Of a stretch of 64,000 nt of DNA, positions 24,190-36,177 are shown piece after piece. The notes below the pieces were generated by a model. It searched no databases. It worked only from the letters and a program-made list of their open reading frames with translations, and was not told where the DNA came from. Position 1 is the stretch's first letter; every line of letters begins with the position of its first letter. The translations under genes were made by a program, and so were the position numbers. The DNA comes from Phlebotomus papatasi (lineage: Eukaryota; Arthropoda; Insecta; Diptera; Psychodidae). The DNA lies in NCBI RefSeq assembly GCF_024763615.1, contig NC_077223.1:23374001-23438000 (forward strand), in the 5' to 3' direction.

Positions 24190-26608
24190 ATTCCTTTAGC
24201 TCCATTTCGATAATCCAAATATACCAGATATAGGAACATTATTTTACTTTGAAACTGTTCAAATGAAGACTAAAACAGTAAAATTTAGCAAGTAAGGAAA
24301 CAAGTAAAAATAGTGATTTTTCCATTCAGGTTTTGGTTTTTTTCGCATTGTTTTGGATTAACCCTCTTTTGATGTAGAAATTGAATAATTTTAATTATAA
24401 ATAGCCTTATTCTTAAATATACACATATACTTTTTTTATTGTAAGTGTGACCTTTTGTCCACTTTGGGGCTGATGTCCCAATCAATGGCTCACAGCTCAG
24501 TCAGAGCTAGCCATTTTCCTCTTACAATGCTTGTTAGGGCACTATCATACAGAGCAGTATTAACTGTTTTTTATTCTTTTTTTTAACATAATTCATTGTA
24601 AATTTGAAATAAATACTGTATGAAATTATACATCCTATGGATGATTGGCATATACAACCTGTGATGGAATTTTCCACCGTTTTCACTCCTGAGGTTGGTT
24701 ATCAATGCTAAGACGGCGGTGTCCGCTAATAATTACAATGTACTTGTAATGTTCCTTATAAGCATTGCTGATGAATAAATATCTATCTATCTATCTATCT
24801 ATCTATTAATTATAATAAATTAAATCCATTTTTGTAAAGATATAAGGTTTTTACTAACCAAACAGTTTTATATGAGTAATGTACAGTGGAAGACAACTCA
24901 GAGGATCATAAAGAAGATTATTAGAGTTTTCAGTTTAAATTAACAGTGTGAAAAAATCTTTCAGTTTATTTAACTGAGAAAATTCTCTATATAAAAAAAC
25001 TACTACACAATTATTAATAAAAAGTATGTCCTCAATAAAATTTAGAGTACTTTTTTCGCAATTTGTTTTTTTTCAAAAGAAATGCAAAGCCTTGCATAGT
25101 AAAAACCAAACTCCAAGATCACTGTATGTTACAAAAGATCTTATTTTCGCATAGATCCAATGCTATGAAATGTACACAAGGTTCCTCTCGTTACTATTTG
25201 GCGTGGAATTAAAATTGATTTTCTGCGCCATTTTCACTCTCATGGTGATTTATCGCAATGAGGAAGACAATGGAGAGCGTGTGTCTGGATACGAAAAAGC
25301 CCGCGATATGTGATTAATTCAATGAAGAAGCGATATAAGACACAACCATTTTGCCATTCTCGCTGAATTGGAGCTTAATTAGAGACAATTCTACTTCTAA
25401 AGAAGTTGATGACTTTCAAGACAACGCAGAAATAGACATTGGACCAATTGAGAGGGCTTCTTGAGCCATCGAGGGGGGTAAAATACTTGGGAGAGAGGAT
25501 GTTGAAAAAAAAGGCGCCAACGAGGGCATCAATGAAGCAAACTTAATCGCAAGCTCTGGAAGAGTATTTATGCCTCCAGATAACCCTCAGTCTCTGCATT
25601 TGACCTGATATTTGTATATCTCTTTTTTTCCTCCTCAATTTTTTCGAGATTACACAACAGTTATCAAGGCGTTTTCATGTGAAAGATTTAGAGCTACTCG
25701 CCATCTCAAGGAGAGGAAGATTAAGAGGCACCCTCAAGGGGTCAACAACACAAATTGATTTTTTTTTTTGCTTTCCCCCGAGATTGTCACACAAATATTG
25801 TCCTTGAACTTCCCTCTTTTGGCGATAATGCTCCTCAAACAAATATGATTTTTGACTAATTTCTTTGATTTACTCCATGTGAAATTGCTGCCCCTTGGTA
25901 AATTTCTGCAGAATGCATAATTTTTCCCAAAAGAAAATCAAACAAGGAGAAGTTGAAAACAATCAGCAAGTGCAATGTGCCAAATACAGAGCATACAACA
26001 AGATTCCAACGAAAGCGATAGTTGTTGACTGTTGGCGTCACAAACATGCGGATTTCTTGTTCAAATACTTAACCCCCACTATTCAGGCGGGTCAAATTGT
26101 TCACTGGAACAACCCGATTGCAGAGAAAATATGGAGTTTTGGCGCCAAAAATTCTCACGACACCACTCTTTGATGTTTCATCATACGACCTTAGCCGAAA
26201 AATCTATAGAACCAATTGAGCTCAATTAGACTGTTCTTGCTCTTGAAAAAGAAAGAGCTTTTTTTGCAGCCCAAAGTGTCCAAATAGATGATTTTGGCGT
26301 GAGACACAAAGGTATGAATATCTGGGGTTTTTTTTTTTGAGTGGAATACTTAGGACTTTGCATATTCTCACGACCGCGCCGATCATTAGATGTCATTCAC
26401 AAAAATACACTGAAAATATTTTGCGCAGCCATTGAAATTAAATGGTATAAGATTTTTAGCAACTATGAACATAATTACTAGTTTTTATACAGAGACTACT
26501 TCTTGTAGTCGCAACAAAAATAAAACTTTCTTGCAATTGATAATAACATGGACGTTCATCTGTTAATACGACAACATAAGCATAACATCGCACACATAGG
26601 GTACATTA
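24190..26608. other. No gene seen; retroposon tail and unique intergenic sequence
   Basis: 24640-24805 is a retroposon 3' end with an (ATCT)n tail. 25180-26300 is non-repetitive sequence of higher complexity, without a credible coding frame (the frames at 25856-26173 overlap on both strands). It may be regulatory or may simply be old unique DNA. Confidence 0.45.
24640..24807 (+). mobile_element. Retroposon 3' end with (ATCT)n tail
   Basis: It contains TTTTCCACCGTTTTCACTC, then TAAGACGGCGGTG, ending GATGAATAAATATC with six ATCT units. The same order (TTTTCCACCGTTTTTACTC, TAAGACGGCAGTGG, AATAAATTCAAATAAAT) recurs at 52835-52995, so this is a dispersed retroposon family. No coding part is left. 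Confidence 0.6.
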
Positions 26609-26779
26609 GGGTAATTTTGAACAGAACCTATTTTTCAACTTTAGGTTTTTTTCACTGTTTCAGATAAACCACAAAAACAGAAAAAGGAGAGCACAATTTT
26701 CAACTGTTTAAAAAATATTCGAAAATGAAAAAAATCTAGAAATCGTTTTCGAAATAAACTAAAAAACATAGTTTTGGTG

Positions 26780-27701
26780 GAGAAGGAGGGATTCAAATGC
26801 ATTTTGTTCCATCGGATTGTTCCTATCCCAAAGCCTGGGGAGGATCTTTCAAATCTAACTAGTAATAGACCAATCAGTTTGTTAAGTTCTTTAGGTAAAC
26901 TTTTTGAAAAAGTCTTACTAAATCGCCTCAAGCTAATTCTTGATAGTAATGGCTCCGGCACACCTTTTAGATCAGGAAATTTTCATGAAGTCGAAATTCG
27001 AAACCCTTACTTTTTCATATGTTTTGCATATGACTATCTCATTCTTTCTCGTACCAAATTTGATTGAGCTAAATTGAATTTGGAGTGATGTTTAAGAGAA
27101 GAAGAAGAGTGCGAGAGAATGAGATAGACATATACAAAACATGTGAGAATGAAAAGGATGCGAATTTCGATTTTATGAAATTATCCTATTCTAAAAGGTA
27201 TGCCGGAGCCATAAAGATATTATTCCCAATCAGCAGTTTGGATTTAGGCCAAATCATTCCACTGTTCACCAGTTAACTCGAGTGAAAAATACAATTTCCC
27301 AAGTCTTTTCGAGATAAAAAGTCTACAGGGATGTTGTCATTCGATTCAGAAAAGTGTTTTGATACCATATAGCACGAGGGCCCGATCTATAAAATGTGAA
27401 AACTCAAAATTCCTTTTTATTTAATCAAAATTATCCATTCTTTTCTTATTGATCGTTCTTTTCAAGTTAAAGTTCGAGATTCCCTATCGTCTAAGCAAAT
27501 GATTTCAGCAGATGTTCCTCAAGGGAGTACCCTCAAGTCCTACCTTATTCAACATTTTCGTACATGATTTACCATTTATATTCAAGAATTGCCATGTTTC
27601 TCTTTTCGCAGATGATACGGCGATTTTATACTCTTCTAAGAATACAAATAAAATTATAAATTTGCTAACCCTTAATGCTGAAAAATTTGCTGATTATTGA
27701 T
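26780..27701 (+). pseudogene. Broken jockey-like non-LTR reverse transcriptase
   Basis: Frame segments in order show VPIPKPGED, SNRPISLLSSLGKLFEK (reverse-transcriptase block 1), QQFGFRPNHST (block 2), a decayed catalytic block DSEKCFD where DxEKAFD is usual, VPQGS-like VPSSPTLFNIFVHDLP, and an intact FADDTAIL catalytic block. Stops and frameshifts lie between them, and a MITE splits block 1 from block 2. This is a dead 5'- and 3'-truncated copy of a retrotransposon. It has no host function that I can see. Confidence 0.85.
26949..27210. mobile_element. TGGCTCCGGCACAC-family MITE inserted in the reverse transcriptase
   Basis: The ends ATGGCTCCGGCACACC and GGTATGCCGGAGCCA are inverted and flanked by TA. 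Removing the element and one TA joins the reverse-transcriptase codons in frame (LILDS, then KDIIPNQQFG). The TA duplication points to the Tc1/mariner superfamily. It is non-coding and about 262 bp. Confidence 0.85.
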
Positions 27702-27849
27702 GACCTCGGGGATAACTAGTTGTCCCCGAATGACCGAAGAGTGTCTGGTGCATCCGTTGAAATCTTTTGTGAACATCCTGGAACCTTCCCACCAATGCAT
27801 AACGTCCCCTACCCAACGAAACCCACAGATCTCTGACAACACTCGATCA

Positions 27850-27890
27850 CTGAGGAAGACACGGAGCGTGTCGAAAGCTCTGAAGAAGAG
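27850..27890 (+). other. Hammerhead-like core motif in retroelement sequence
   Basis: CTGAGGA is followed by a perfect 6-bp stem (GACACG / CGTGTC, loop GAG) and then GAAA. A second small hairpin, CTCT-GAAGA-AGAG, comes next. This is the layout of the hammerhead ribozyme core, which some retroelements (Penelope-like elements among them) carry. One extra A between CTGAGGA and stem II departs from the consensus, and stem I is weak, so activity is doubtful. Confidence 0.3.
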
Positions 27891-28128
27891 GTAGATTTTG
27901 ATCTTGGGCTGAAAACTCCACAAACAGTGTTGCCGCATTCGGACGGAGTTTCCCTCTCCGAAAACACACTAATTTTATTGTTAAAAAAATGCATTTGAAT
28001 TTAAAATTTTTTTTTAATGACTGACTTTCCAAAATAAATTTGCCCTACAGTAGTGTTAAAACCTCAAAATTAAATTCTGTTCAAAATTAGGCCATTATAC
28101 CCTATAATTTCCGATAAAAATAAATATA

Positions 28129-28357
28129 AGGTAAAGTACCCTCAAGTCGACCGGTTCCTCAATTCGACCGGTAGAGTTATTTATTCAATTTATTTATATT
28201 TGCACTAATATTTGGCGTATGATCTAACATTAATAGGTCAATTATTCCATAAATAAATACGAATCAGTGACAATTTCATAAAAATTGACCATCAAACATT
28301 CAAAAATTGACTCACCGGTCGAGTCGAGGAACCGGTCGACTCGAGGGCATTTTACCT
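28129..28357. mobile_element. TA-flanked MITE, AGGTAAAGTACCCTCAAGTC ends, copy 1
   Basis: The left end AGGTAAAGTACCCTCAAGTC plus GACCGGTTCCTC is mirrored on the right by GAGGAACCGGTCGACTCGAG and ATTTTACCT. It is flanked by TA on both sides. Copy 2, with diverged arms, is at 29012-29248. Confidence 0.75.
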
Positions 28358-28479
28358 TAATGTATTTCAATGCAGATTTGAAATAGTGTGATCGAGAAAG
28401 TCTTAAGCTCCAAATAAACTCAGGCTAGTCCGCGATATATACTTCGTAAAAAATGGTAGTAAAGGACCATCACAAAGTA

Positions 28480-28727
28480 GGGTAAAGTGTATAATTTGGA
28501 ATTAGTGTTATAAGTTGGACAATTCGCCGGTACAAGTTGGACATGGCTTTTTTCTTGATAAATATAGTACAAAATTTGTTTTGAAGCACAAGGAACCAAA
28601 TTATGAAACTAAAGCATTAAAAATATACAAATAAAAATGAAGTACTAAATTTATCAAGACAAAAAGCGCTGTCCAAATTATACCATTGTCCAACTTGTAC
28701 CACTGTCCAACTTGTACCACTTTACCC
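28480..28727. mobile_element. TA-flanked MITE, GGGTAAAGTGTATAATTTGG ends
   Basis: The left end GGGTAAAGTGTATAATTTGG is mirrored by CAACTTGTACCACTTTACCC. TA is on both sides (28478-28479 and 28728-28729). The right arm has a short tandem duplication of TGTCCAACTTGTACCAC. Non-coding. Confidence 0.75.
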
Positions 28728-29011
28728 TACCACATCTGAGAGTTTAGAATCAGGAATTAAAAGATCTTTACAAAAATTTCCTTTACAAGATCGTATATAC
28801 AGTCACGGGTTAAATGTTTTCGAGGATAGCCTAAAGGTTAAAATATACCCAGGCTGAACCTCGAAAATATTTGGCCTGTAAAATTTTGCAGTAAAGCAGT
28901 TTATTCTGGACTGTCATATAGGCTCCAAAAAGGTATTCACTATTCCACAGAATTTAAAAACTGCTTATAAAGCATAAGCAGTAAAATATCACTCTAGGAA
29001 AATCCTTTATA

Positions 29012-29248
29012 AGGTAAAGTACCCTCTAAGTCGGCCGGTTTCTCAACTCAGCCAGTTGAATTATTTAACCAATTTTTTAACGTTTTATAGTCAATTTCTA
29101 TGAAATTTTCACTGATTTACGTTATATATAATACAATACACACCTTATAATGTTAAATCGGTAAGACCATATTATAACAAATCGTAAATTGAATAAAGAG
29201 TCGCACTGGCCGAGTTGAGAAACCGGCCGACTACAGGGTATTTTACCT
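29012..29248. mobile_element. TA-flanked MITE, AGGTAAAGTACCCTC ends, copy 2
   Basis: The same family as 28129-28357. The left end AGGTAAAGTACCCTCTAAGT with CGGCCGGTTTCTCAACTC is mirrored by GAGTTGAGAAACCGGCCGAC and TTTTACCT. TA flanks both ends. Confidence 0.75.
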
Positions 29249-32200
29249 TATTTTGATCTTATTTTTACTAAAAGAAAATTGAAGAAAAAATTGAAATAAA
29301 ATGCTTTTCTTGCTGGTGTCACTGAGACAATCAGTATACTGTTCATTGAGTAGAAAAGCGTCGCTTTGGCGTGGTTTGTTTTAAATCTCGTGATAGTATA
29401 TGGCTATTTCTGGGACTAATATTAGCGTAATTTATTTTGTCTGGCTTGTTGAAAATTCTTCTCAATTTATTTGTTACGTCCGCGTCCTTCTATCTTCTCC
29501 AACCAAGTATCAATGATTGATGTTTGTACAATGAGTAACGTATGAAATTCAACTTGTTTCGAACTATCAAACTCAAGATAGCGCTACACGAGGGGTTTAT
29601 AAGTGTTTAAAAAAAAATGCTTTGAGATGGGAATAATTCAATTCAATTATTTTTTAAATAAAATTATAGACAATTCTTTAGAAATTTTATTCATAGAAAA
29701 GGAAAAAAAGGCATTTAGAGATAAACGAGATAAATATTTAAAAAATTTCTTCTCCAAACTCTTTCATAATTTTGTATATAATATAAGCAAAGCTTTCATA
29801 TTGTTTCAGCACTTTTACTTTCCAGTTTTTGGATTTTATTGCATTTAATAAAAAAAGTGACTTTTAAGATTCTTTTATTTCATTGAGAAGTTTTACGACC
29901 TCATAATAGTGTTTAAATTTGTAATTTAAGTTAAGATTCTGTGTTTTTTCGTAAATCATATTTCAATGGAAAAGATATAAAATAAAATGTAAGAATAAAC
30001 TGAAACATAATTTTAACATTTAAAGAGTTCATTTGTCTAAAATGGTATTGCATCCTTGATTAGTGAATTTAAATAATGTGCATTTAATTAACATTTTTTT
30101 ATTACAAGTTAATTATGAATAAAACAAAAATAAGCTTTTTTCTAAATAATTGATAAAGCCTACAAATTTTCTTTGAATATTTATGTGACCACGAAGAAAA
30201 GCTCCTTGGCCCTTAGAATAACTTCTTTAACCTTGGAGGAACTTCCCGAACTAAAAGTTTTCAAAATACTTGCACTCGAGATCTTATTCTTTGATCATTA
30301 TCATTACCTGAGGTGAGGCTGCATAGGCTGCTGATCCGCATATTTCTTTATATTTCTTCAGCATATTTCTTTAGGAAGCTAGGCCTTAGAATTATTTTAT
30401 TTAGTTCCATAAAATTGTTTTATATTGTCTAATTCTACCCAGATAATTCTGCTCTGATTCTCCTTAGAAAAAATAAAATGGCATGACTCAGCCATATAAC
30501 TAATATACTTAATTAGGGCTTTTGTAGAAGTATTAGGTAAGATTCTTAACAATCTCACCTACTATAATCCTAACAAAATTTCATGTCCTCCGATCGCGCT
30601 CAAACTTGGCCAAAATGTGTTTCGCCACTTCCTGATCACGAATATATTATGTGGCTAAGTTACGTTCCCGGCCGGCCGCTCTTTGGAGCTTAATAGCTCC
30701 TAAACTAAAAAAGATATCGACTTGCGGTTTTCGGCAAAGGTTATATATCGTATGAAAATTGCAACATGGTGCATTGACCCCCCACCCCTCCTTGAAAGGG
30801 GTCAAATTGACCCTTTTCAATAAAAATGGATCATATTTGACTCTTTGAAAGGTTCACTTGAATTATTTGAAATTTTGTATGCACATTTATTATGTTAGAT
30901 TAAATTTTATCGTAAATTTATTACTCTTATCGTATTTCTCTCATCTGAGCGAACACCAAAGATGACTTTTTCACTGTTTTTATTTGTTTATTCTAGAGTT
31001 AAATAGGTGTCAAAACAGTGACCTTTTCAAAGGATCATCGGTGACCCTTTTATTTTTACTAGTGTAGTCTTAAAATTTTTTTGATTAAGCCCTATGATCC
31101 CGTATAACGTGTTTTCCTGTAATCACAAAAAAAAACGATTTTCGTGGTGAAGGGGAGGGGCAGGGAGGAAATGAGGGTCATAATATAATCCCCAGGTTGG
31201 CTTATTAAGGGTCATCTGAACTGATGACTCCAAGTAGATACATATCTCTGACCATTTACGCCCGTTTTTCAAAATAAGAAGAAAATGAGATAAAAAGAGC
31301 CATAGTTATGTCATAAAGAAAAGAACAACTATCAATATCTTATTTCATACAATAAATATTTAAAATAAATTCTAATTAATAACGTCAATTGCATCAGAAT
31401 TTTCAACAATTAAATATCTACCGGAGCTCTTTAAAAAAAAAGTGAAAAAAGAAAGACACCATTTCCTAAAATCGTGAATGGACCTCAATATTATCACATG
31501 GATAGTATTTTTACTTAAAAACATTCTGTAAAATCATTCCTTAATCTCCAACTTTTGCCCAAACATACGACGTTTTTGGACCAGGGGGTGTATAATTTAT
31601 TTGTTAATTAAACAAAATATTCAACTATTGTGTTAAATTTATCAATTATCTTATACAAACATAAAATAATACTCATTTATATAATATCAAAATTTCACAT
31701 TTTAATTGATTTTTTTTTTTGAACTCCGATAGAGTCATCGAATCCAATGGAGACAACAGGCATGGAAATAATTAGTTGACTCTATCGAGGTCCCACTGTA
31801 CTAATTTAGGACTTATTTTATACACTTGGTCATAGTTATTATTTAAGATTATGGACAATAACTTTAATTATCGCATTGAACTAGTAATATCTTACCTTGT
31901 GGTTTTCGGGTAGATTCATTAAAGACTATACGAAAAAACTGAATGGTATGATACTTCCGTTATCCTAAGCTTCAAACCTTTCCTGTACCATATCGTCGGT
32001 TGCATAGACCGTTGTCATATATCTGCATTTGTTTTGTATCTGCATTTGGTGTAAGTTACGATACAGACGTCGCCTCGGCCTCTTGAGTTGCTGATACAAA
32101 AGAAATGCAGATACGAAAATGATCGATGTAACCGACGAATTTATCAAAAATAAAAATCGAGAGAAGTTGTAAGGTAAGGTAAAATGGGATAATTCGGTAG

Positions 32201-34307
32201 CATTTTTAATTCGAAATTTTAAGATTTCTTCGAAATGAGCAAAGGAAAAACATACAAAGAAGTAGAGGAGACTGGGGCAAAATTTGTCAAAACGAAAATT
32301 TCAATATTCACTATTTTCTAAAATAAAAGAGACTGACGCTTGAAATTTTTATTATAGATATGAATGATGATAGAATATGCTCATTATAAAGCATTTAAGT
32401 TTTCTCAGAGCTCGTGAAAGAATTAAATATGCCTTTTGTCAAGTTTTGCCCCAGTCTCCCCTACTACTTGATTTTCTTTTTCTCTTTTCCCATCTGAAAC
32501 ACTGAGGAAATCTCAAACTTCCGAATTAGAACAATTACTTGCTTTCTCTAAAAGAGTTTGTACAAGAGTACAGAAAGATGATCATGTTCCATGATTTTAA
32601 GTTGAATTAAAACACTCATTAATTGACACATAATTTTTATATTTTCATCAGCGTTGCACATCCGATGAATATTGAGGCAGCCAATACATTTTAAGTACGG
32701 AAACTTTGGACTGAAGCTGTGATCGTGATCTATAAGATCCGATCATGGGATTTATTAACCATTTACAAAAGCGACTAAAATATTGGTCTGAAGTGGCTAT
32801 TATGTTCTTTAAAACATTTTTAAATCTCTTTGCTATAATTTTTATTAAACAGGTGGAAAATATTGTTAAAGCTCATAAGATCAGACACAATATTATTTAT
32901 TCTGAAAAAAAGAATCTCACAAATTTGTATGGAAATATTTATCTATTCTTCTATCGGAGTAATTCTTCTAAAAAGTTAAGCTATATTGAGGATATTTTGT
33001 AGTCTGAGGGAGTTGTGGGGACGAATAGTAGAAGAGTGCTTAGAAAAGCTCTTATCTTCAAGCTGCTCTCATCTGTATTCACCGCATTTTTCTTTAGTGC
33101 AACTAGTGAATATTTTCTGTATAATTACAATTATTATTACATTCAAAGACAGCTTCTTGTTTTTTTTTTATTTTTGTTTAATAGTACATCTATATATGTA
33201 TTAGACTGTCTGTGATGCTGAGAACACAGACAGAAAAAAAATGGCAATCACTGAAGTATTTCAATGAACATTGAACAATACACCAATGTTTTTTTTCAAC
33301 TCTCAATGATTGTGTGAAATATTTCTTCATCTTCATTGTCAACATTTAATATTTACGGCTATTATGGCTATTTCTTATGCTGGCTATTTCCATTTTTTTT
33401 AAATATATATATTTCTTTTCTAAATTGTTCTTCTTTACATTTTGCTAAACAGCAAAATAGAATATTTTGCTTTCCGGTTTCTAAAGTTTTATACCATTTT
33501 ATCTTGAGGTAATATTTTTTTTAAGCACATAAACAGTGGCAAAAGTTGTCTTGTGAGATTTTCTGAAAATTTTAAGCCTTCATTCTCTCATCAATTTAAT
33601 GGGAAAAAGTGTCATCTAATAGGAATCTCCTCAAGTTCTCTTTGTGGCATTACAGGAAAATATTATATCTGTACAAGTGCTCAAATTATTTTCTTTTTGT
33701 TATTTACATAGAAAAATAACATTTCCAAAATATCTCTTTCGCACATTTATACATCATCAATTTTTCTTTCTCTCTCTCTCTGTCTCTTAAAGACTCAACT
33801 CGTTTTTTTTTAATAATTCTCATACGATAATTTTCTATGGAATGATTGGCTGGTTTTTCATTCAATTCAATTGCATTCGTTTTGGGTAAAATATTCAAAT
33901 CATTGAATAATATTTAGATTTAGACATGAAACTATGTCCATTATCCATTTTCTTATATATTTGATTTTTATATTTCTATTAATTTTATGTTTGTTTTTTT
34001 TTATTACACAAGTTTGACATTTTTTCACACACTGATGATCTTTATGAGTTTTCTTTAGTCGTTAATCAATAATAATCTTCTTATGAAAAGATTTTGCAAG
34101 AATTTGGAAGGAAAATATTCAAAAATAACTCCATCTGGCGAGTATTTTCCAAAGTTATCATATTCAGAAGACTCGTGGAGCTCTTAAATACTCTTTATTA
34201 GAAAAAAAAATTAATCTCAGCAGAACAAAAAAAAGGTTTTTTCAAACAGACAAGGATTTAAAAAAAAAAAACATTGTAGGAAATCTTGGGAAAAATAATT
34301 TTAGTTA
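29249..34307. other. No gene seen: AT-rich intergenic DNA
   Basis: Apart from the short element at 32265-32461, inside a truncated relative of the 40996 family that starts at 32173, I see no gene. 31720-31800 contains TTGACTCTATCGAGGTCCC followed by ACTGTA, which looks like one end of a Tigger-type element whose partner is not visible. Small open frames are low-complexity. Confidence 0.5.
32265..32461. mobile_element. TA-flanked MITE, GAGACTGGGGCAAAA ends, 197 bp
   Basis: The left end GAGGAGACTGGGGCAAAATT is mirrored by AAGTTTTGCCCCAGTCTCCC and flanked by TA (32263-32264 and 32462-32463). The family also occurs at 39373-40281, 53115-54489 and 56773-57517. This copy is the shortest and looks like a minimal form. 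Confidence 0.75.
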
Positions 34308-34848
34308 GGGGAAGAGTGCCAAATTTCGGCCAGCTTCTAATTTCGGCCACTTTGAGTGTAATTTCGGCTATGTAAATAAATTAGTTAAAATTATGTATGT
34401 AATCTTCGAATAGTCAATGAATTAATTTTGCTTTTAAATATTTATTAATTTTAGGATGTATTAACACAAATACCGTTAAATTTTAGGTATAATTTGAATT
34501 TAAATTGCGTTCTCGGTGTGGAAAGAGTCTTACAAAAAATGTGACTGATCGATTGTGTTTCTAGCAGTCTTCTGATTTGTGGTGAAGTGCAAAAGGTTTT
34601 TCTTCGGTCTTTTTCACGAAAATTGATTAGTTTTCATTAAAGATTGTTTCTGTTTATGTTAATAGTGAACCAATCTTTAAATTTCGGGTAAAATTTCCCA
34701 GCTGGATCCTGTATTTCGTGTAAAAAAATATATACTTTGTGAACGTCTCTCCGGTGAGGTAGTGTTGCCTATTCCGGCATCATCTTTTGCTTTCCTAAAT
34801 TGCTTATTCATTTTGTGTGTGTTTTTTTTTCAATTTCTGAGTTCTACA

Positions 34849-35034
34849 ATGTCCAGAGATAAAAACCATCGCTTCTATGAAAAGTATGATGTAGAAAAGG
34901 CCTTGGAAGAGCTCAGGAAGGGCAAATTGCTATGGGAATCTGCGTGTAAATTTGAGATGCTACTCTTCAGGTTTTCAGGACAAATGACACGGAAGATTTC
35001 AGGGGTTGTGGGTCATATAAACGTATTAAACTAA
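34849..35034 (+). pseudogene. Truncated pogo-type transposase (N-terminal DNA-binding part)
   Basis: About 61 residues start MSRDKNHRFYEKYDVEKALE, followed by ELRKGK, SACKF and a serine/arginine stretch, then stop. The first 40 or so residues follow the Psq helix-turn-helix pattern that binds transposon ends. Shorter forms of the same reading frame occur in the 62301 copy (29 codons at 62404-62493) and, reversed, in the 1886 copy. No catalytic aspartates are present. It is called a relic, not a host gene. Confidence 0.55.
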
Positions 35035-35227
35035 ATATTAAACTCGTTCCGTTTGACGTTTTGAAATTTTCTATCCGTTGCGTCACAAAAGGTGGTCAGA
35101 AAAAAGGTGGCCGGTATTTCATTCAAAGTGGCCGGAATACTACCCAAAGCAATGTCCATATTATTATTAATTTTTCAATATTTTAGGAAGTGATTTTAAG
35201 AAAACTATTAGAAGAAGTCCGAACAAG

Positions 35228-35790
35228 GTGTTGAAAGAGTGTGTAAAGGAGATGAGGAGAAATGATCAACCGGAATCAACATGGAAGAAAAGTAGAAGGA
35301 AGTTCCTAGAAAGAGTTGGTTACTCTGAAATGATAGTCAATACAAGATTAAACGAGCGAATATCCATCTGGTGCGAGTTACAAAAAAGAGATCGCGAATG
35401 GGTAGATCAGGAAAGATATAACGCACTGACAGAAGAATACGAGCTCTTATGGACCCCTTGGATACCGAAGTACTTGAAAAAAGGGATTGCGATAAAAATA
35501 CTTGCAAAATATAGATGTGAAAACGGTGAAAAGGCATTAGAGAGATGGAGGAAGGAGGGAGACAAAAAATGTACTTTTTGTAATATAGGGTTAGACGATT
35601 TAAGACATGTATTAGTTATTAGGGTTATTAGGGTGCTGCAGGGATATAAAAGGGAAGGAAGATAGAGGAGAAATTCTGAACGAAGATGGAAGAGGGGCAG
35701 ATTATTTGAGAAGATTGGAAGCTGCAAAAAATATGTATTAATTTAAATTAAGTTAGACAATGTATGTTACAAGGTCCAAAATGGACGCTA
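35228..35790 (+). pseudogene. C-terminal fragment of a non-LTR retrotransposon protein
   Basis: A 145-codon frame contains WIPKYLKKGIAIKILAKYRC, an ERWRKEGDKKCTFC zinc-binding-like pair and DLRHV. This is the arrangement found after the reverse transcriptase of several insect non-LTR elements, where a C-x2-C...H...C knuckle ends the protein. The frame shifts after GYKREGR, and ILNEDGRGADYLRRLEAAK continues in another frame to a stop near 35740. It is followed by GCTAATAAAG and an A-rich end. It is a dead, 5'-truncated copy. Confidence 0.65.
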
Positions 35791-35973
35791 ATAAAGAATT
35801 ATATTATATATTTAAAGAAAAAAAAGATGTTAAACTTAGTTTTCAAGGTTCCACACAACCTTCCAGAAAAAGAACTAACAAAAAAAATATAAATATGAAT
35901 TAAAAATATTGCATTTCAAACTTAGGACTGCGGTGCTTATATGCAACTATGCCGAAATTTGGCACACTTACCC

Positions 35974-36177
35974 TAACTTGAATAAAAGCGGATTTATATA
36001 TACTTTTCCCATTTTAAGTTCGAGCAGTAAAAAAGTAATCTTTTTTCTATTCGAACCGAATCTCTTTAGGCCATCATAGATATAATCATTAATTATATTT
36101 AAAAATATAATAATTTTTCGCGAGGTTTTCTTACAAAATAAAATACAACTTTGAATTTGAACACTAAGGGCAGAATC
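35974..36177. other. Short gap between elements, no gene
   Basis: AT-rich sequence between the pogo-like element and the 402-bp palindrome. Nothing recognised. Confidence 0.5.

Larger units (their letters stand above)
26609..28102. mobile_element. Outer TA-flanked element, GGGTAATTTTGAACAGAA ends, enclosing a retrotransposon fragment
   Basis: The left end GGGTAATTTTGAACAGAACC and the right end TTCTGTTCAAAATTAGG...ATACCC pair, flanked by TA (26607-26608 and 28103-28104). The subterminal ACTGTTTCAGATAAACC block matches one in other families. The body now holds a reverse-transcriptase fragment (26780-27701), which itself holds a MITE (26949-27210). Confidence 0.6.
34308..35973 (+). mobile_element. 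pogo-like element with a transposase start, interrupted by a non-LTR fragment
   Basis: The ends GGGGAAGAGTGCCAAATTTC and GAAATTTGGCACACTTACCC are inverted and TA-flanked (34306-34307 and 35974-35975). An ATG at 34849 begins a frame with KYDVEKALEELRKGK and ESACKF, the pattern of the helix-turn-helix start (Psq type) of pogo/Tigger/jerky transposases. It ends at 35034. The DDE catalytic part is absent. A second insertion, a non-LTR fragment, occupies about 35185-35820. Confidence 0.7.

Noticed and set aside
35228..35665. Host zinc-finger protein
   Set aside because: The C-x2-C...H pattern and surrounding sequence fit the tail of non-LTR retrotransposon proteins, and the frame breaks before the end.
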